Assembly: GCF_003853705.1 (NCBI RefSeq)
Contig: NZ_QTQI01000007.1
Span: forward strand, 1-64,000
DNA: 64,000 bases
Reading direction: 5' to 3'
Origin: Burkholderia sp. Bp8992
Lineage (GTDB): Bacteria; Pseudomonadota; Gammaproteobacteria; Burkholderiales; Burkholderiaceae
Position 1 is the first letter of the stretch, and each line of letters opens with the position of its first letter. The notes beneath the pieces were generated by a model. It had not been told where the DNA came from and made no database searches. It saw nothing but the letters and a program-made list of their open reading frames with translations. This document shows, one piece after another, positions 26,154 to 34,661 of the stretch. The position numbers and the translations under genes were made by a program.

Positions 26154-26522
26154 ATGCCTTTGCCGATTGTAATTGCCGACGATTCGCTGCTCGCTCGCAA
26201 ACTTCTGACAAAGGCGCTGCCGGGAGACTGGGACGTTGAAGTCGCGTATGCCGCGAATGGTCGCGAGGCCTTGGCGCTCTATCGTGACGGCAAAGCTTCC
26301 GTGATGTTTCTGGACCTGACGATGCCCGACATGAGCGGATATCAGGTCCTCGAGACACTGCGCCACGAAGATCTGAACACGTTCGTGATCGTGGTATCCG
26401 CCGATATCCAGCCGCAGGCGCAAGCACGCGTGCGTGAATTGGGCGCGATCGCATTCGTAGCCAAGCCCGTGACGTCGGAGGCATTGCTGCCCATTCTCAA
26501 GGAGTATGGGTTGTATGCCTGA
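26154..26522 (+). CDS. Single-domain response regulator (CheY-like)
   Basis: The 122-residue receiver domain has the acidic pair in IVIADDSLLARKLL, the phosphoacceptor Asp in MFLDLTMPDMSG near residue 56, the switch Ser in VIVVSADIQ and the conserved Lys in FVAKPVTSEALL. There is no output domain. It overlaps the following CheC-type phosphatase gene by eight bases, which suggests that its phosphorylation is tuned by that protein. It is the first gene of a three-gene operon ending in a diguanylate cyclase. Confidence 0.88.
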   Translation: MPLPIVIADDSLLARKLLTKALPGDWDVEVAYAANGREALALYRDGKASVMFLDLTMPDMSGYQVLETLRHEDLNTFVIVVSADIQPQAQARVRELGAIAFVAKPVTSEALLPILKEYGLYA

Positions 26523-27141
26523 CTCGGTGTTCACGGCGGAGCAACGCGACGCGTTGCAGGAGATCGCCAACCTTGCAATGGGCCGCGCCGCCGCGCGGCT
26601 TGCGTTGCTGCTCGGGCGCTTCATCGAGTTGTCGGTGCCGCGCGTGCGCGTCGTGAAGGCAGCCGACGCGGGCAACGCGCTGCGCGAGATGACGGGCATT
26701 CACGACAACGTGACCGCCGTGCGCCAGGGTTTCCGGTCCGACATCAAGGGCGAGGCGATCGTGCTGTGCCGCACGTCGGGCGTCGCGCGGCTCATGTCGG
26801 TCGTCGACCGCACGTTCGGCGACGGCGTCTACGGCGGGATGGCGACGCCGGACGAACTCGTGTTCGACGTTGCAAACGTGCTGATGGGCGCATGCGTCGC
26901 GTCGATCCTCGACGAGCTCGGCCGCAAGCCCGTGTTCTTCCCGCCGGGGCTGCTCGGCGCGAACGTTTCGTTCGACGACGTGTTCGAGCCGAACGCGCTC
27001 GCGTGGAGCGACGCGCTGCTGCTCGAGGTGAACTTCGGGCTCGAGGACCACACGTTCCGCGCTCACTTCGTGATGCTGATGGCCGAGGATTCGATCCGGC
27101 TGATGGGTGACGCGCTCGACGCGTTGCTGTCCGCGCTATGA
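26515..27141 (+). CDS. CheC/CheX-family phosphatase-like protein
   Basis: The 208-residue protein has the two pseudo-repeats of CheC: LQEIANLAMGRAAARLALLLGR near residue 11 and DELVFDVANVLMGACVASIL near residue 112. Each carries the acidic residue and Asn spaced as in CheC/CheX active helices, which remove phosphate from CheY-P. The start at 26515 lies inside the CheY-like gene's last codons; the stop overlaps the next start (ATGA at 27138). There are no chemoreceptor or CheA genes nearby, so it probably serves the adjacent receiver and cyclase rather than canonical chemotaxis. Confidence 0.8.
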   Translation: MPDSVFTAEQRDALQEIANLAMGRAAARLALLLGRFIELSVPRVRVVKAADAGNALREMTGIHDNVTAVRQGFRSDIKGEAIVLCRTSGVARLMSVVDRTFGDGVYGGMATPDELVFDVANVLMGACVASILDELGRKPVFFPPGLLGANVSFDDVFEPNALAWSDALLLEVNFGLEDHTFRAHFVMLMAEDSIRLMGDALDALLSAL

Positions 27142-28076
27142 CGGCCGCCGCTCCGTCGCTGAGCGACCTCGTGATCGAGCGGGTCGGCTTCGGGCTGTTC
27201 GTGCTCGACCGCTCGATGACCGTGCTGATGTGGAACCGCTTCATGCAGGATCACAGCGGCATTCCGGCGGCCGACGTGATCGGCCGCAACCTGTTCGACT
27301 GCTTTCCGGATCTGCCGCACGCGTGGCTGTCGCGCAAGCTCGAGAGCGTGTTCCAGCTCGGCAGCTTCGCCTTCAGCTCGTGGGAGCAGCGGCCCTACCT
27401 GTTCCGCTTCGAGCACGACCGCCCGATTACCGGCGGCGTCGACTACATGCAGCAGGACTGCACGTTCATGCCGCTCACGCGCGGCCGCGACGTCGAGGCC
27501 GTGTGCGTGACGATCTCGGACGTCACGCACGTGAGCGTGATGCAGCGCGAGCGCGAGGAAGCGGTCGCGAAGCTGCGCGAACACGCGAATCGCGACGGGC
27601 TGACCGGCATCGCGAACCGGCGCTTCTTCGAGGCTCGGCTCGGCGACGAATTCGCGCGCTGGCAGCGCTACGGCGGCGACATGTCGGTGCTGCTGTTCGA
27701 CCTCGACCACTTCAAGACGATCAACGACCGCTTCGGGCATGCGGCCGGCGACGCCGTGCTGCGCGAGACGGCGCGCCGCGTCTCGTCGATCGTGCGCGCG
27801 CAGGATACGTTCGGCCGCTTCGGCGGCGAGGAATTCGCGCTGCTGCTGCCGTGCACGAATCTCGACGAGGCGATGCGGGTGGCCGACAAGGTGCGCGACG
27901 CGATCGGCAGCGTGCCGGTCGATGCCGAGGGTGTCAGCGTGCCGGTGACGGCGAGCGTCGGCGGCACGTGTGCGAAGGCGGGCGTGCCGACCAGCGACGT
28001 GCTGGTCAACGAGGCCGACGCCGCGCTCTATCGTGCGAAGCGCCTCGGGCGCGATCGTTCGGTGGCCTACGCGTAG
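27138..28076 (+). CDS. PAS-GGDEF diguanylate cyclase
   Basis: The 312-residue protein has an N-terminal PAS domain (VIERVGFGLFVLDRSMTVLMWNRFMQDHSG, about residues 10-125) and a C-terminal GGDEF domain from about 152 (RDGLTGIANRRFFEARLGDEF). The active loop FGRFGGEEFALLLP is GGEEF, which is active in known cyclases. No RxxD inhibitory site is seen four residues before it, so product inhibition may be weak. It makes cyclic di-GMP in the cytoplasm; no membrane helix is present. Coupling to the CheY and CheC genes suggests a phosphorylation input. Confidence 0.9.
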   Translation: MTAAAPSLSDLVIERVGFGLFVLDRSMTVLMWNRFMQDHSGIPAADVIGRNLFDCFPDLPHAWLSRKLESVFQLGSFAFSSWEQRPYLFRFEHDRPITGGVDYMQQDCTFMPLTRGRDVEAVCVTISDVTHVSVMQREREEAVAKLREHANRDGLTGIANRRFFEARLGDEFARWQRYGGDMSVLLFDLDHFKTINDRFGHAAGDAVLRETARRVSSIVRAQDTFGRFGGEEFALLLPCTNLDEAMRVADKVRDAIGSVPVDAEGVSVPVTASVGGTCAKAGVPTSDVLVNEADAALYRAKRLGRDRSVAYA

Positions 28077-28092
28077 ACCGCGCCCGCCCCGC

Positions 28093-28977
28093 TCAGCTTT
28101 TTGCGATGTCGGCGAGCACGCCGGCCAGCACGGCCGGCTGCGACATGAACGGCGAGTGGCTGCTGTCGAGCTGGTGCACGTGGGTCGGATTGCCGGGCGC
28201 GAGCGTGTCGGCTTCGTCGATGAAGCGCTGCTGCAGCGCGGGCAGGATCACGCGATCCTCGAGACACTTGATGTAGTGGCGGTCGATCGCGCCCCAGCGC
28301 GCGGCGGTGGTCGGGATCGCGGTCGCGAACGGCGCGGCCGGCACGTCGCAGGTCATCAGATTCGCGACGGCGTCGAAGTCGGCCTGCGGCACGTCTTCAT
28401 ACAGCGCACGCTTCATCGTGTCGCGATACGCGGCGTCGCCGCTGTGCGGATCGATGCGCAGCGCACCGGCGACGCGCGGGCTCGCGAGCATCAGCGGGCC
28501 GAGCATCTCGCCCTTGTTCTCCGGCGCGCGCACGTAGTCGAGGCCCGGCACGCCCGAGCCCGGCATGAAGGCCGCGAGATAGACGATCTTCGCGATCTTC
28601 TCCGGTGCGCGCTCGGCGGCCGCCGTGATCGCGAGGCCGCCCATGCTGTGCCCGACGAGCACGACCTTGCCGCGACCGAGCGCATACGCGTCGTCGACGG
28701 CCTGCATCACTTGCGTCGCGTAGTCGTCGAGCGTCGTGTTCGCGACCGGCGAAGGCTCGGCGCCGAACGCATCCTTGTCGAGCGGTCGTTCGAGATACGA
28801 CGCGGGAAAGCGGGCGTTGATGCCGTGCGCGGGCAGGTCGCGCGCGATCGACAGGTAGCCGCGCGCGGCCAGCGCAGCCGCGACCTGCGTGTAGCACCAG
28901 GCGCCATGCCAGGCGCCGTGCACGAGCACGAAAACGGGATGGCCGGACTGCGGGGTGGCGGTGTCGTTCGTCTCCAT
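28093..28977 (-). CDS. Alpha/beta hydrolase (esterase/salicylate-esterase-like)
   Basis: The 294-residue protein has the HGAWHGAWCY oxyanion region near residue 20, the nucleophile elbow GHSMGG near residue 108, and a C-terminal catalytic His in QLDSSHSPFMSQP near residue 274. This combination (HGAWHGAW plus DSSHSPFxSxP) is typical of the plant methylesterase-like alpha/beta hydrolases that bacteria also carry. There is no signal peptide, so it is cytosolic. The substrate is unknown. It converges on the diguanylate cyclase gene 16 bp away. Confidence 0.83.
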   Translation of the reverse strand: METNDTATPQSGHPVFVLVHGAWHGAWCYTQVAAALAARGYLSIARDLPAHGINARFPASYLERPLDKDAFGAEPSPVANTTLDDYATQVMQAVDDAYALGRGKVVLVGHSMGGLAITAAAERAPEKIAKIVYLAAFMPGSGVPGLDYVRAPENKGEMLGPLMLASPRVAGALRIDPHSGDAAYRDTMKRALYEDVPQADFDAVANLMTCDVPAAPFATAIPTTAARWGAIDRHYIKCLEDRVILPALQQRFIDEADTLAPGNPTHVHQLDSSHSPFMSQPAVLAGVLADIAKS

Positions 28978-29157
28978 GATGTCCGTATTTTTTTCGGGAA
29001 AGGTGTCATCTTAGACGAACCGGCCGGCATCCAGATGCGGATGCGCGGCCGGTCGCGATCCGTCCCGCTTGTCTCGTGCAGGCCACATTTCGTTCGTATC
29101 CGATTTGAATTTGTGCCGAAGCACGCTAATTTGTTGCTTTACTCGCGATTGCGCCCC

Positions 29158-29490
29158 ATGAACGTCGACTATCTCTTCTACCGGAAGCCGGACAAACCCG
29201 GCCCCTATTCGCTCGACGACCTGGGCGACATCGCGCCGCCGATCGGCCCGGGCGACCTGGTGCGCGCGGGCATCGCGCGCGTGTTCGAACAGATCGATTG
29301 GAAGGAATCGGCCGACGTGCCGGGCGCGTGGTTCGGCACCGGCGGCGCGATGTTCCAGTTCACCGCGGAGCCCGACGGCCGCGTGACGAGCTTCATGGGC
29401 TCGCGCCTCGAACGCCGCTCGATGCTGCAGCTCACGCGTGAAATGGGGCTCATTGCGCTCGATCTGCAGCGCGACATCGTTTACGGCTGA
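29158..29490 (+). CDS. Small conserved protein of unknown function
   Basis: The 110-residue soluble protein starts MNVDYLFYRKPDKPGPYSLDDLGD and contains VFEQIDWKESADVPGAWFGTGGAMFQFTAEPDGRV, ending LTREMGLIALDLQRDIVYG. I do not recognise a family. Codon use matches its neighbours. It precedes the hopanoid genes by about 260 bp on the same strand but has no known link with them. Confidence 0.6.
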   Translation: MNVDYLFYRKPDKPGPYSLDDLGDIAPPIGPGDLVRAGIARVFEQIDWKESADVPGAWFGTGGAMFQFTAEPDGRVTSFMGSRLERRSMLQLTREMGLIALDLQRDIVYG

Positions 29491-29748
29491 CGCGCCGCCG
29501 GTGCCGCGCGGCGCCGTTTCCCGCCGAGGCCGGCCGCGCCGGCCTCCGGCGCCCCGCCGGGCGTGGCGCGTGTCCGCCATCGAACTTCAAAGATTGCTAT
29601 ACTTTCGCCCAATTCCGGCTTCCGGCCGGTAATTTGTGCCTGTCTGCGTCGATCGTTCGCATATCTCGCACGCATTTGACGCCCTGACCATCCCAGCCGG
29701 GCATGGCTTCTTCAATCGCCCCGCGTGGGTGTCTCCGTGGAGCTCGTC

Positions 29749-30597
29749 TTGGCCGTTTCCAATTCCGTCGTGGACGAACAAGAAACCGACGCCGCTGCCG
29801 TTACATCGGGCAGTTCTTTCTACCTGGCGATGCGCATCCTGCCGGCCGTGCAGCGCGATGCGATGTTCCAGGTCTATGCGTTTTGCCGCGCGGTCGACGA
29901 CATCGCCGACAGCGACCTGCCGCGCGCGCAGCGCAACGCGGGCCTCGATCGCTGGCGCGCGGACATCGACGCGTGCTTCGCGGGCCGCCCGCCGCGCCAC
30001 CTGGTTGCGCTCGACCGCGAGATCCGCGCGTTCAACCTGCAGCGCGCCGATTTCCACGCGATGATCGACGGGATGGCGATGGACGCGGTCGAAGACATCT
30101 GCGCGCCCGACGAGCCGACACTCGACCTGTTCTGCGATCGCGTGGCGAGCGCGGCCGGCCGGCTGTCGGTGAGGATTTTCGGGATGCCGGAAGCCGAAGG
30201 GATCACGCTGTCGCACCACCTCGGCCGCGCGCTGCAACTGACGAACATCCTGCGCGACATCGACGACGACGCGGCGATCAATCGCTGCTACCTGCCGCGC
30301 GAGCTGCTCGAGCGCGAAGGCATCGCGATCACCGATCCGGCGACGATCGTGCGCGATCCGGCGCTGCCGCGCGTGTGCGCGACGCTCGTCGAGCGCGCGC
30401 TCGAGCACTTCCGCCAGGCCGATGCCGTGATGGATACCTGCCCGCGTGCGCAGGTGAAGGCGCCGCGCATCATGTCGGGCGCGTATCGCTGCATTCTCGA
30501 AGCCGCGGTCGCACGCGGCTTTGCCGCGCCGCGCGCGCCGCTGCGCAAGCCGAAGGCGCGCATGCTGATGATCGCCGCGCGCTACGCGCTGTTCTGA
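29749..30597 (+). CDS. hpnD: Presqualene diphosphate synthase
   Basis: The protein (about 282 residues) condenses two farnesyl diphosphates to presqualene diphosphate, the first step of the HpnCDE route to squalene. FCRAVDDIADS near residue 45 and LTNILRDIDDDA near 165 are the two aspartate-rich, Mg-diphosphate-binding motifs of squalene/phytoene synthases. I chose the TTG at 29749 because GGAG lies six bases before it; GTGs at 29725 and 29737 are alternatives. Bases 30168-30184 inside the gene match the origin iteron. It leads the operon hpnD-hpnE-shc-hpnG. Confidence 0.9.
   Translation: MAVSNSVVDEQETDAAAVTSGSSFYLAMRILPAVQRDAMFQVYAFCRAVDDIADSDLPRAQRNAGLDRWRADIDACFAGRPPRHLVALDREIRAFNLQRADFHAMIDGMAMDAVEDICAPDEPTLDLFCDRVASAAGRLSVRIFGMPEAEGITLSHHLGRALQLTNILRDIDDDAAINRCYLPRELLEREGIAITDPATIVRDPALPRVCATLVERALEHFRQADAVMDTCPRAQVKAPRIMSGAYRCILEAAVARGFAAPRAPLRKPKARMLMIAARYALF
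30168..30184 (+). repeat. Iteron-like sequence inside hpnD
   Basis: GGTGAGGATTTTCGGGA differs from the origin iteron at one base. It is read as Ser-Val-Arg-Ile-Phe-Gly-Met with codons AGG, ATT and GGG, all ones the surrounding genes avoid. It points the same way as the main array and is 13.3 kb to its right. Confidence 0.55.
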
Positions 30598-30610
30598 ACC
30601 GGCCGAGTCG

Positions 30611-31864
30611 ATGCCCAGAACCGTCCATGTGATCGGCGCCGGACTCGCGGGCCTGTCGGCCGCGGTCGAGCTGCAGCGCCGCGGGCGGCGCATCGTGCTG
30701 CACGACGCGCACGCGCATGCGGGCGGCCGCTGCCGCTCGTGGTTCGACGGGACGCTGAACGCGACGCTCGACAGCGGGCTGCACACGGTGTTCGCGGGGC
30801 AAGCCGCGACGCAGCGCTACCTGCGCGCGATCGGCGCGGCCGACCAGCTCGCGGGGCCCGCGCTGCCTGAATGTCCGGTCGTCGACATCGCATCGCTGCA
30901 GCGCTGGACGCTGCGCTTCGGCAACGGGCGCTGGCCGTCGTGGCTGTTCGATGCCGCGTCGCGCGCGCCGGGCACGACACCGCTCGACTACCTCGCGCTC
31001 GCGCCGCTCGCGTTCGCGCGCACGGGCCGCTCTCTCGCACAGACGATGCGATGCGACGGCGTGCTGTGGGATCGTTGGCTGCGGCCATATTTCCTCGGTG
31101 TGCTGAACGTCGAGCCGCGCCACGCGAGCGCCGAACTCGCGCGCGCCGCGCTGTGCGGCACGTTTGCCGCGGGCGGCGCCGGCAGCCGTCCGCTCGTCGC
31201 GCGCCACGGGCTTGGCAGCGCATTCGTCGAGCCGGCGCTGCGGATGCTGCAGCACGGCGGCGCGCAGATCCGGCTGAATTCGCGACTCGACGCATTCGAA
31301 TTCGGCGCGCACGGCAACGCGGTCGATGCGGTTTCGGCCGGCGGCGAGCGCATCGATCTCGCGCCGGGCGACGCGGTCGTGCTGGCCGTGCCGCCCGAGG
31401 TCGCGCAGCCGCTCGTGCCCGAGCTCACCGCGCCCGACACGTTCAGCGCGGCCGTGACCGCGTATTTCGCGGTCGAAACGCCGGCCGGCCATCCGCTGCA
31501 GACGACCGTCGTCAACGGCGTCGTCGATGCGGTGCGCACCGGCGGCGGCCAGCTCGCGGCGACGATCCGCGACGCGGGCCGCTGGCTCGACGTGCCGCGC
31601 GACACGCTCGCGCGGCGCATCTGGGAAGACGTCGCGCGCGTGACCGGCGCGAACCCGGAAACCATCCCCGCGTGGCAGCTCGTCGTCGAGCCGCGCGCGG
31701 GCTTTGCGGCGGTGCCGTCGCAGGAAATGAAACGTCCGGCCGTGCGTACGCGCTGGACCAATCTTGTGCTGGCGGGCGACTGGATTGCCACCGGCTTGCC
31801 CGCCACGATCGAGGGCGCGATCCGTTCCGGCCAGCTGGCCGCGGACGTGCTCCAGACACAATAA
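30611..31864 (+). CDS. hpnE: Hydroxysqualene dehydroxylase
   Basis: The 417-residue flavoprotein begins with the FAD-binding motif VHVIGAGLAGLSAAVELQRRG and the adjacent HAHAGGRCRSW. It ends with the C-terminal FAD block TRWTNLVLAGDWIATGLPATIEGAIRSGQLAA, as in the HpnE/phytoene-desaturase-like family. It reduces hydroxysqualene to squalene. It lies 13 bp after hpnD and 11 bp before the cyclase gene. No hpnC is present in the window, so the hydroxysqualene synthase that should act between HpnD and HpnE must be encoded elsewhere. Confidence 0.92.
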   Translation: MPRTVHVIGAGLAGLSAAVELQRRGRRIVLHDAHAHAGGRCRSWFDGTLNATLDSGLHTVFAGQAATQRYLRAIGAADQLAGPALPECPVVDIASLQRWTLRFGNGRWPSWLFDAASRAPGTTPLDYLALAPLAFARTGRSLAQTMRCDGVLWDRWLRPYFLGVLNVEPRHASAELARAALCGTFAAGGAGSRPLVARHGLGSAFVEPALRMLQHGGAQIRLNSRLDAFEFGAHGNAVDAVSAGGERIDLAPGDAVVLAVPPEVAQPLVPELTAPDTFSAAVTAYFAVETPAGHPLQTTVVNGVVDAVRTGGGQLAATIRDAGRWLDVPRDTLARRIWEDVARVTGANPETIPAWQLVVEPRAGFAAVPSQEMKRPAVRTRWTNLVLAGDWIATGLPATIEGAIRSGQLAADVLQTQ

Positions 31865-31875
31865 GAGAGGGACCG

Positions 31876-33849
31876 ATGAACGATCTCACCGAAATGGCTA
31901 CCTTGTCCGCCGGCGCCGTGCCGGCCGGCGTCGACGCGGCTGTCGCACGTGCGACCGACGCGCTGCTGGCCGCGCAGCAAGCGGACGGACACTGGGTCTA
32001 CGAACTCGAAGCCGATTCGACGATTCCGGCCGAATACGTGCTGCTCGTCCACTATCTCGGCGAGACACCGAACCTCGAGCTCGAACAGAAGATCGGCAAC
32101 TATCTGCGCCGCATCCAGCAGGCCGACGGCGGCTGGCCGCTGTTCACCGACGGCGCGCCGAACATCAGCGCGAGCGTGAAGGCGTATTTCGCGCTGAAGG
32201 TGATCGGCGACGACGAGAACGCCGAGCACATGCAGCGCGCGCGCCGCGCGATCCACGCGATGGGCGGCGCCGAGATGTCGAACGTGTTCACGCGCATCCA
32301 GCTCGCGCTGTACGGTGCGATTCCGTGGCGCGCGGTGCCGATGATGCCGGTCGAGATCATGCTGCTGCCGCAGTGGTTCCCGTTCCACCTGTCGAAGGTG
32401 TCGTACTGGGCGCGCACCGTGATCGTGCCGCTGCTCGTGCTGAACGCGAAGCGCCCGATCGCGAAGAACCCGCGCGGCGTGCGCATCGACGAGCTGTTCA
32501 TCGATCCGCCCGTCAACGCCGGCCTGCTGCCGCGCCAGGGCCACCAGAGCGCCGGCTGGTTCGCGTTCTTCCGGGTGGTCGACCATGCGCTGCGCGCGGT
32601 CGACGGCCTGTTCCCGAGCTATACGCGCGAACGGGCGATCCGCCAGGCCGTGTCGTTCGTCGACGAGCGCCTGAACGGCGAGGACGGCCTCGGCGCGATC
32701 TATCCGGCGATGGCCAACGCAGTGATGATGTACGACGTGCTCGGCTACGCGGAAGATCATCCGAACCGCGCGATCGCGCGCAAGGCGCTCGACAAGCTGC
32801 TCGTCGTGCACGAGGACGAAGCGTACTGCCAGCCGTGCCTGTCGCCGGTGTGGGACACGTCGCTCGCCGCGCACGCGCTGCTCGAGACGGGCGATGCACG
32901 CGCGGAAGAAGCCGTGCTGCGCGGCCTCGAATGGCTGCGTCCGCTGCAGATCCTCGACGTACGCGGCGACTGGATCTCGCGCCGCCCGCACGTGCGGCCC
33001 GGCGGCTGGGCATTCCAGTACGCGAACGCGCACTACCCGGACGTCGACGATACGGCCGTGGTCGTGATGGCGATGGACCGCGCGCAGAAGCTCAAGCAGT
33101 CGGATACCTATCGCGATTCGATGGCGCGTGCGCGCGAATGGGTCGTCGGCATGCAGAGCAGCGACGGCGGCTGGGGCGCGTTCGAACCGGAAAACACGCA
33201 GTACTACCTGAACAACATCCCGTTCTCGGATCACGGCGCACTGCTCGATCCGCCGACGTCCGACGTGTCGGGCCGTTGCCTGTCGATGCTGTCGCAGCTC
33301 GGCGAGACGCCGCTGAACAGCGAGCCGGCCCGCCGTGCGCTCGACTACATGCTGAAGGAGCAGGAACCGGACGGCAGCTGGTACGGCCGCTGGGGGATGA
33401 ACTACGTGTACGGCACGTGGACCGCACTGTGCTCGCTGAACGCGGCCGGCCTGACGCCGGACGATCCGCGCATGAAGCGCGGCGCGCAGTGGCTGCTGTC
33501 GATCCAGAACAAGGACGGCGGCTGGGGCGAGGACGGCGACAGCTACAAGCTGAACTACCGCGGTTTCGAGCAGGCGCCGAGCACGGCGTCGCAGACGGCG
33601 TGGGCGCTGCTCGGCCTGATGGCGGCCGGCGAAGTGAACAACCCGGCCGTGGCGCGCGGCATCGACTACCTGGTCGCCCACCAGAACGACGAAGGCCTGT
33701 GGGACGAGACGCGCTTCACCGCGACGGGCTTCCCGCGCGTGTTCTACCTGCGCTACCACGGCTATCGCAAGTTCTTCCCGCTGTGGGCGCTGGCGCGCTA
33801 CCGCAACCTGAAGCGCGGCAACACGACGCGCGTCACGGTCGGGATGTAA
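31876..33849 (+). CDS. shc: Squalene-hopene cyclase
   Basis: The 657-residue protein cyclises squalene to hopene and diplopterol on the inner membrane. The catalytic acid motif is D389-V-D-D392 in NAHYPDVDDTAVV. Several QW repeats are visible (QQADGGWPLF, QSSDGGWGAFEPENTQ, KEQEPDGSWYGRWG, QNKDGGWGED). Length is typical. The start at 31876 follows GAGGGA. It forms an operon with hpnE before it and hpnG three bases after it. Hopanoids stabilise the outer membrane and support polymyxin and low-pH resistance in Burkholderia. Confidence 0.96.
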   Translation: MNDLTEMATLSAGAVPAGVDAAVARATDALLAAQQADGHWVYELEADSTIPAEYVLLVHYLGETPNLELEQKIGNYLRRIQQADGGWPLFTDGAPNISASVKAYFALKVIGDDENAEHMQRARRAIHAMGGAEMSNVFTRIQLALYGAIPWRAVPMMPVEIMLLPQWFPFHLSKVSYWARTVIVPLLVLNAKRPIAKNPRGVRIDELFIDPPVNAGLLPRQGHQSAGWFAFFRVVDHALRAVDGLFPSYTRERAIRQAVSFVDERLNGEDGLGAIYPAMANAVMMYDVLGYAEDHPNRAIARKALDKLLVVHEDEAYCQPCLSPVWDTSLAAHALLETGDARAEEAVLRGLEWLRPLQILDVRGDWISRRPHVRPGGWAFQYANAHYPDVDDTAVVVMAMDRAQKLKQSDTYRDSMARAREWVVGMQSSDGGWGAFEPENTQYYLNNIPFSDHGALLDPPTSDVSGRCLSMLSQLGETPLNSEPARRALDYMLKEQEPDGSWYGRWGMNYVYGTWTALCSLNAAGLTPDDPRMKRGAQWLLSIQNKDGGWGEDGDSYKLNYRGFEQAPSTASQTAWALLGLMAAGEVNNPAVARGIDYLVAHQNDEGLWDETRFTATGFPRVFYLRYHGYRKFFPLWALARYRNLKRGNTTRVTVGM

Positions 33850-33852
33850 CGC

Positions 33853-34560
33853 GTGGGCGTGTCACGACACAACGGCGCATTGCCCGTCATCGCGGTGACG
33901 GGGATGGCGTTCGAGGCGCGCATCGCGCGCGGTAACGGCGTCGAGGCCGTGTTCGCCGCGCGCGCCGACCGGCTCGAACGCGCGCTGGCCGACGCGACCG
34001 CACGCGGTTGCGCGGGCATCGTCAGCTTCGGCACGGCGGGCGGGCTCTCGCCCGACCTGGTGCCTGGCACGCTCGTGATCGCGAACGCGATCGACGGGCC
34101 GTTTGGCCGCGTGGAGACCGACGCGGGCTGGAGCACGCGGCTCGTCGCGTCGCTGCACGACACGCCGGTGTGGGCACGCGTCACGCGCGGCACGATCGCG
34201 GCCGTCGGCGCGCCGGTCGTCAGCGAACAGGAGAAGACGTCGCTGCATCACGCGAAGGGTGCGCTGGCCGTCGACATGGAGTCGCACATCGCGGCGGCCT
34301 TCGCGGCGGCGCGCGGCGTGCCGTTCGCGGTGTGCCGCGCGATCGTCGATCCGGCGTGGCGCACGCTGCCGCGTGCGGCGACAGCTGGCTTGCGCGACGA
34401 CGGCAGCACGGCGATCCTGCCGATCCTGCGCGAATTGCTGAAGCAGCCTTCGCAGCTCGGCCCGCTGCTGCAGGTCGCCAGCGACGCGCGCGCCGCGCGC
34501 ACCACGCTGATTCAGGCGCGCCACGCGTTCGAGCGTACAGGCGCGATGCGGATCGTCTGA
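33853..34560 (+). CDS. hpnG: Hopanoid-associated phosphorylase (adenosylhopane nucleosidase)
   Basis: The 235-residue protein belongs to the nucleoside phosphorylase fold: VIAVTGMAFEARIA near the start, SFGTAGGLSPDLVPGTLVIA near residue 58, and AVDMESHIAAAFAAARGVPFAVCRAIVDPA near residue 138, in which DMES binds ribose. HpnG removes adenine from adenosylhopane to give ribosylhopane, on the way to bacteriohopanetetrol. The GTG start at 33853 lies three bases after the shc stop. A strong hairpin at 34607-34635 ends the operon. Confidence 0.88.
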   Translation: MGVSRHNGALPVIAVTGMAFEARIARGNGVEAVFAARADRLERALADATARGCAGIVSFGTAGGLSPDLVPGTLVIANAIDGPFGRVETDAGWSTRLVASLHDTPVWARVTRGTIAAVGAPVVSEQEKTSLHHAKGALAVDMESHIAAAFAAARGVPFAVCRAIVDPAWRTLPRAATAGLRDDGSTAILPILRELLKQPSQLGPLLQVASDARAARTTLIQARHAFERTGAMRIV

Positions 34561-34602
34561 GCGGGCTGCGCCGCTTTCCCCCTCTTCCCGTTTCGTACGG
34601 AC

Positions 34603-34641
34603 AAAAAAAGAGCGCTGCATCATGCAGCGCTCTTTGCTTTT
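34603..34641. terminator. Bidirectional terminator between hpnG and mlaA
   Basis: AAAGAGCGCTGCAT and its complement form a 14-bp stem around one base (34607-34635). It is preceded by an A run and followed by a T-rich stretch, so it can stop both convergent operons. Confidence 0.85.
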
Positions 34642-34661
34642 GCGCGGCCGCCGTTGCAGCG

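Noticed and set aside
28986-29006. TTTTTTTCGGGAAAGGTG upstream of the alpha/beta hydrolase gene as an iteron
   Set aside because: Has the right half only; no GGTGAG precedes it at the proper distance.
30988-33759. Long antisense frame of 923 residues across the squalene-hopene cyclase gene
   Set aside because: Typical mirror frame of a GC-rich gene, rich in Arg, His and Val without domains; the sense frame has catalytic motifs.
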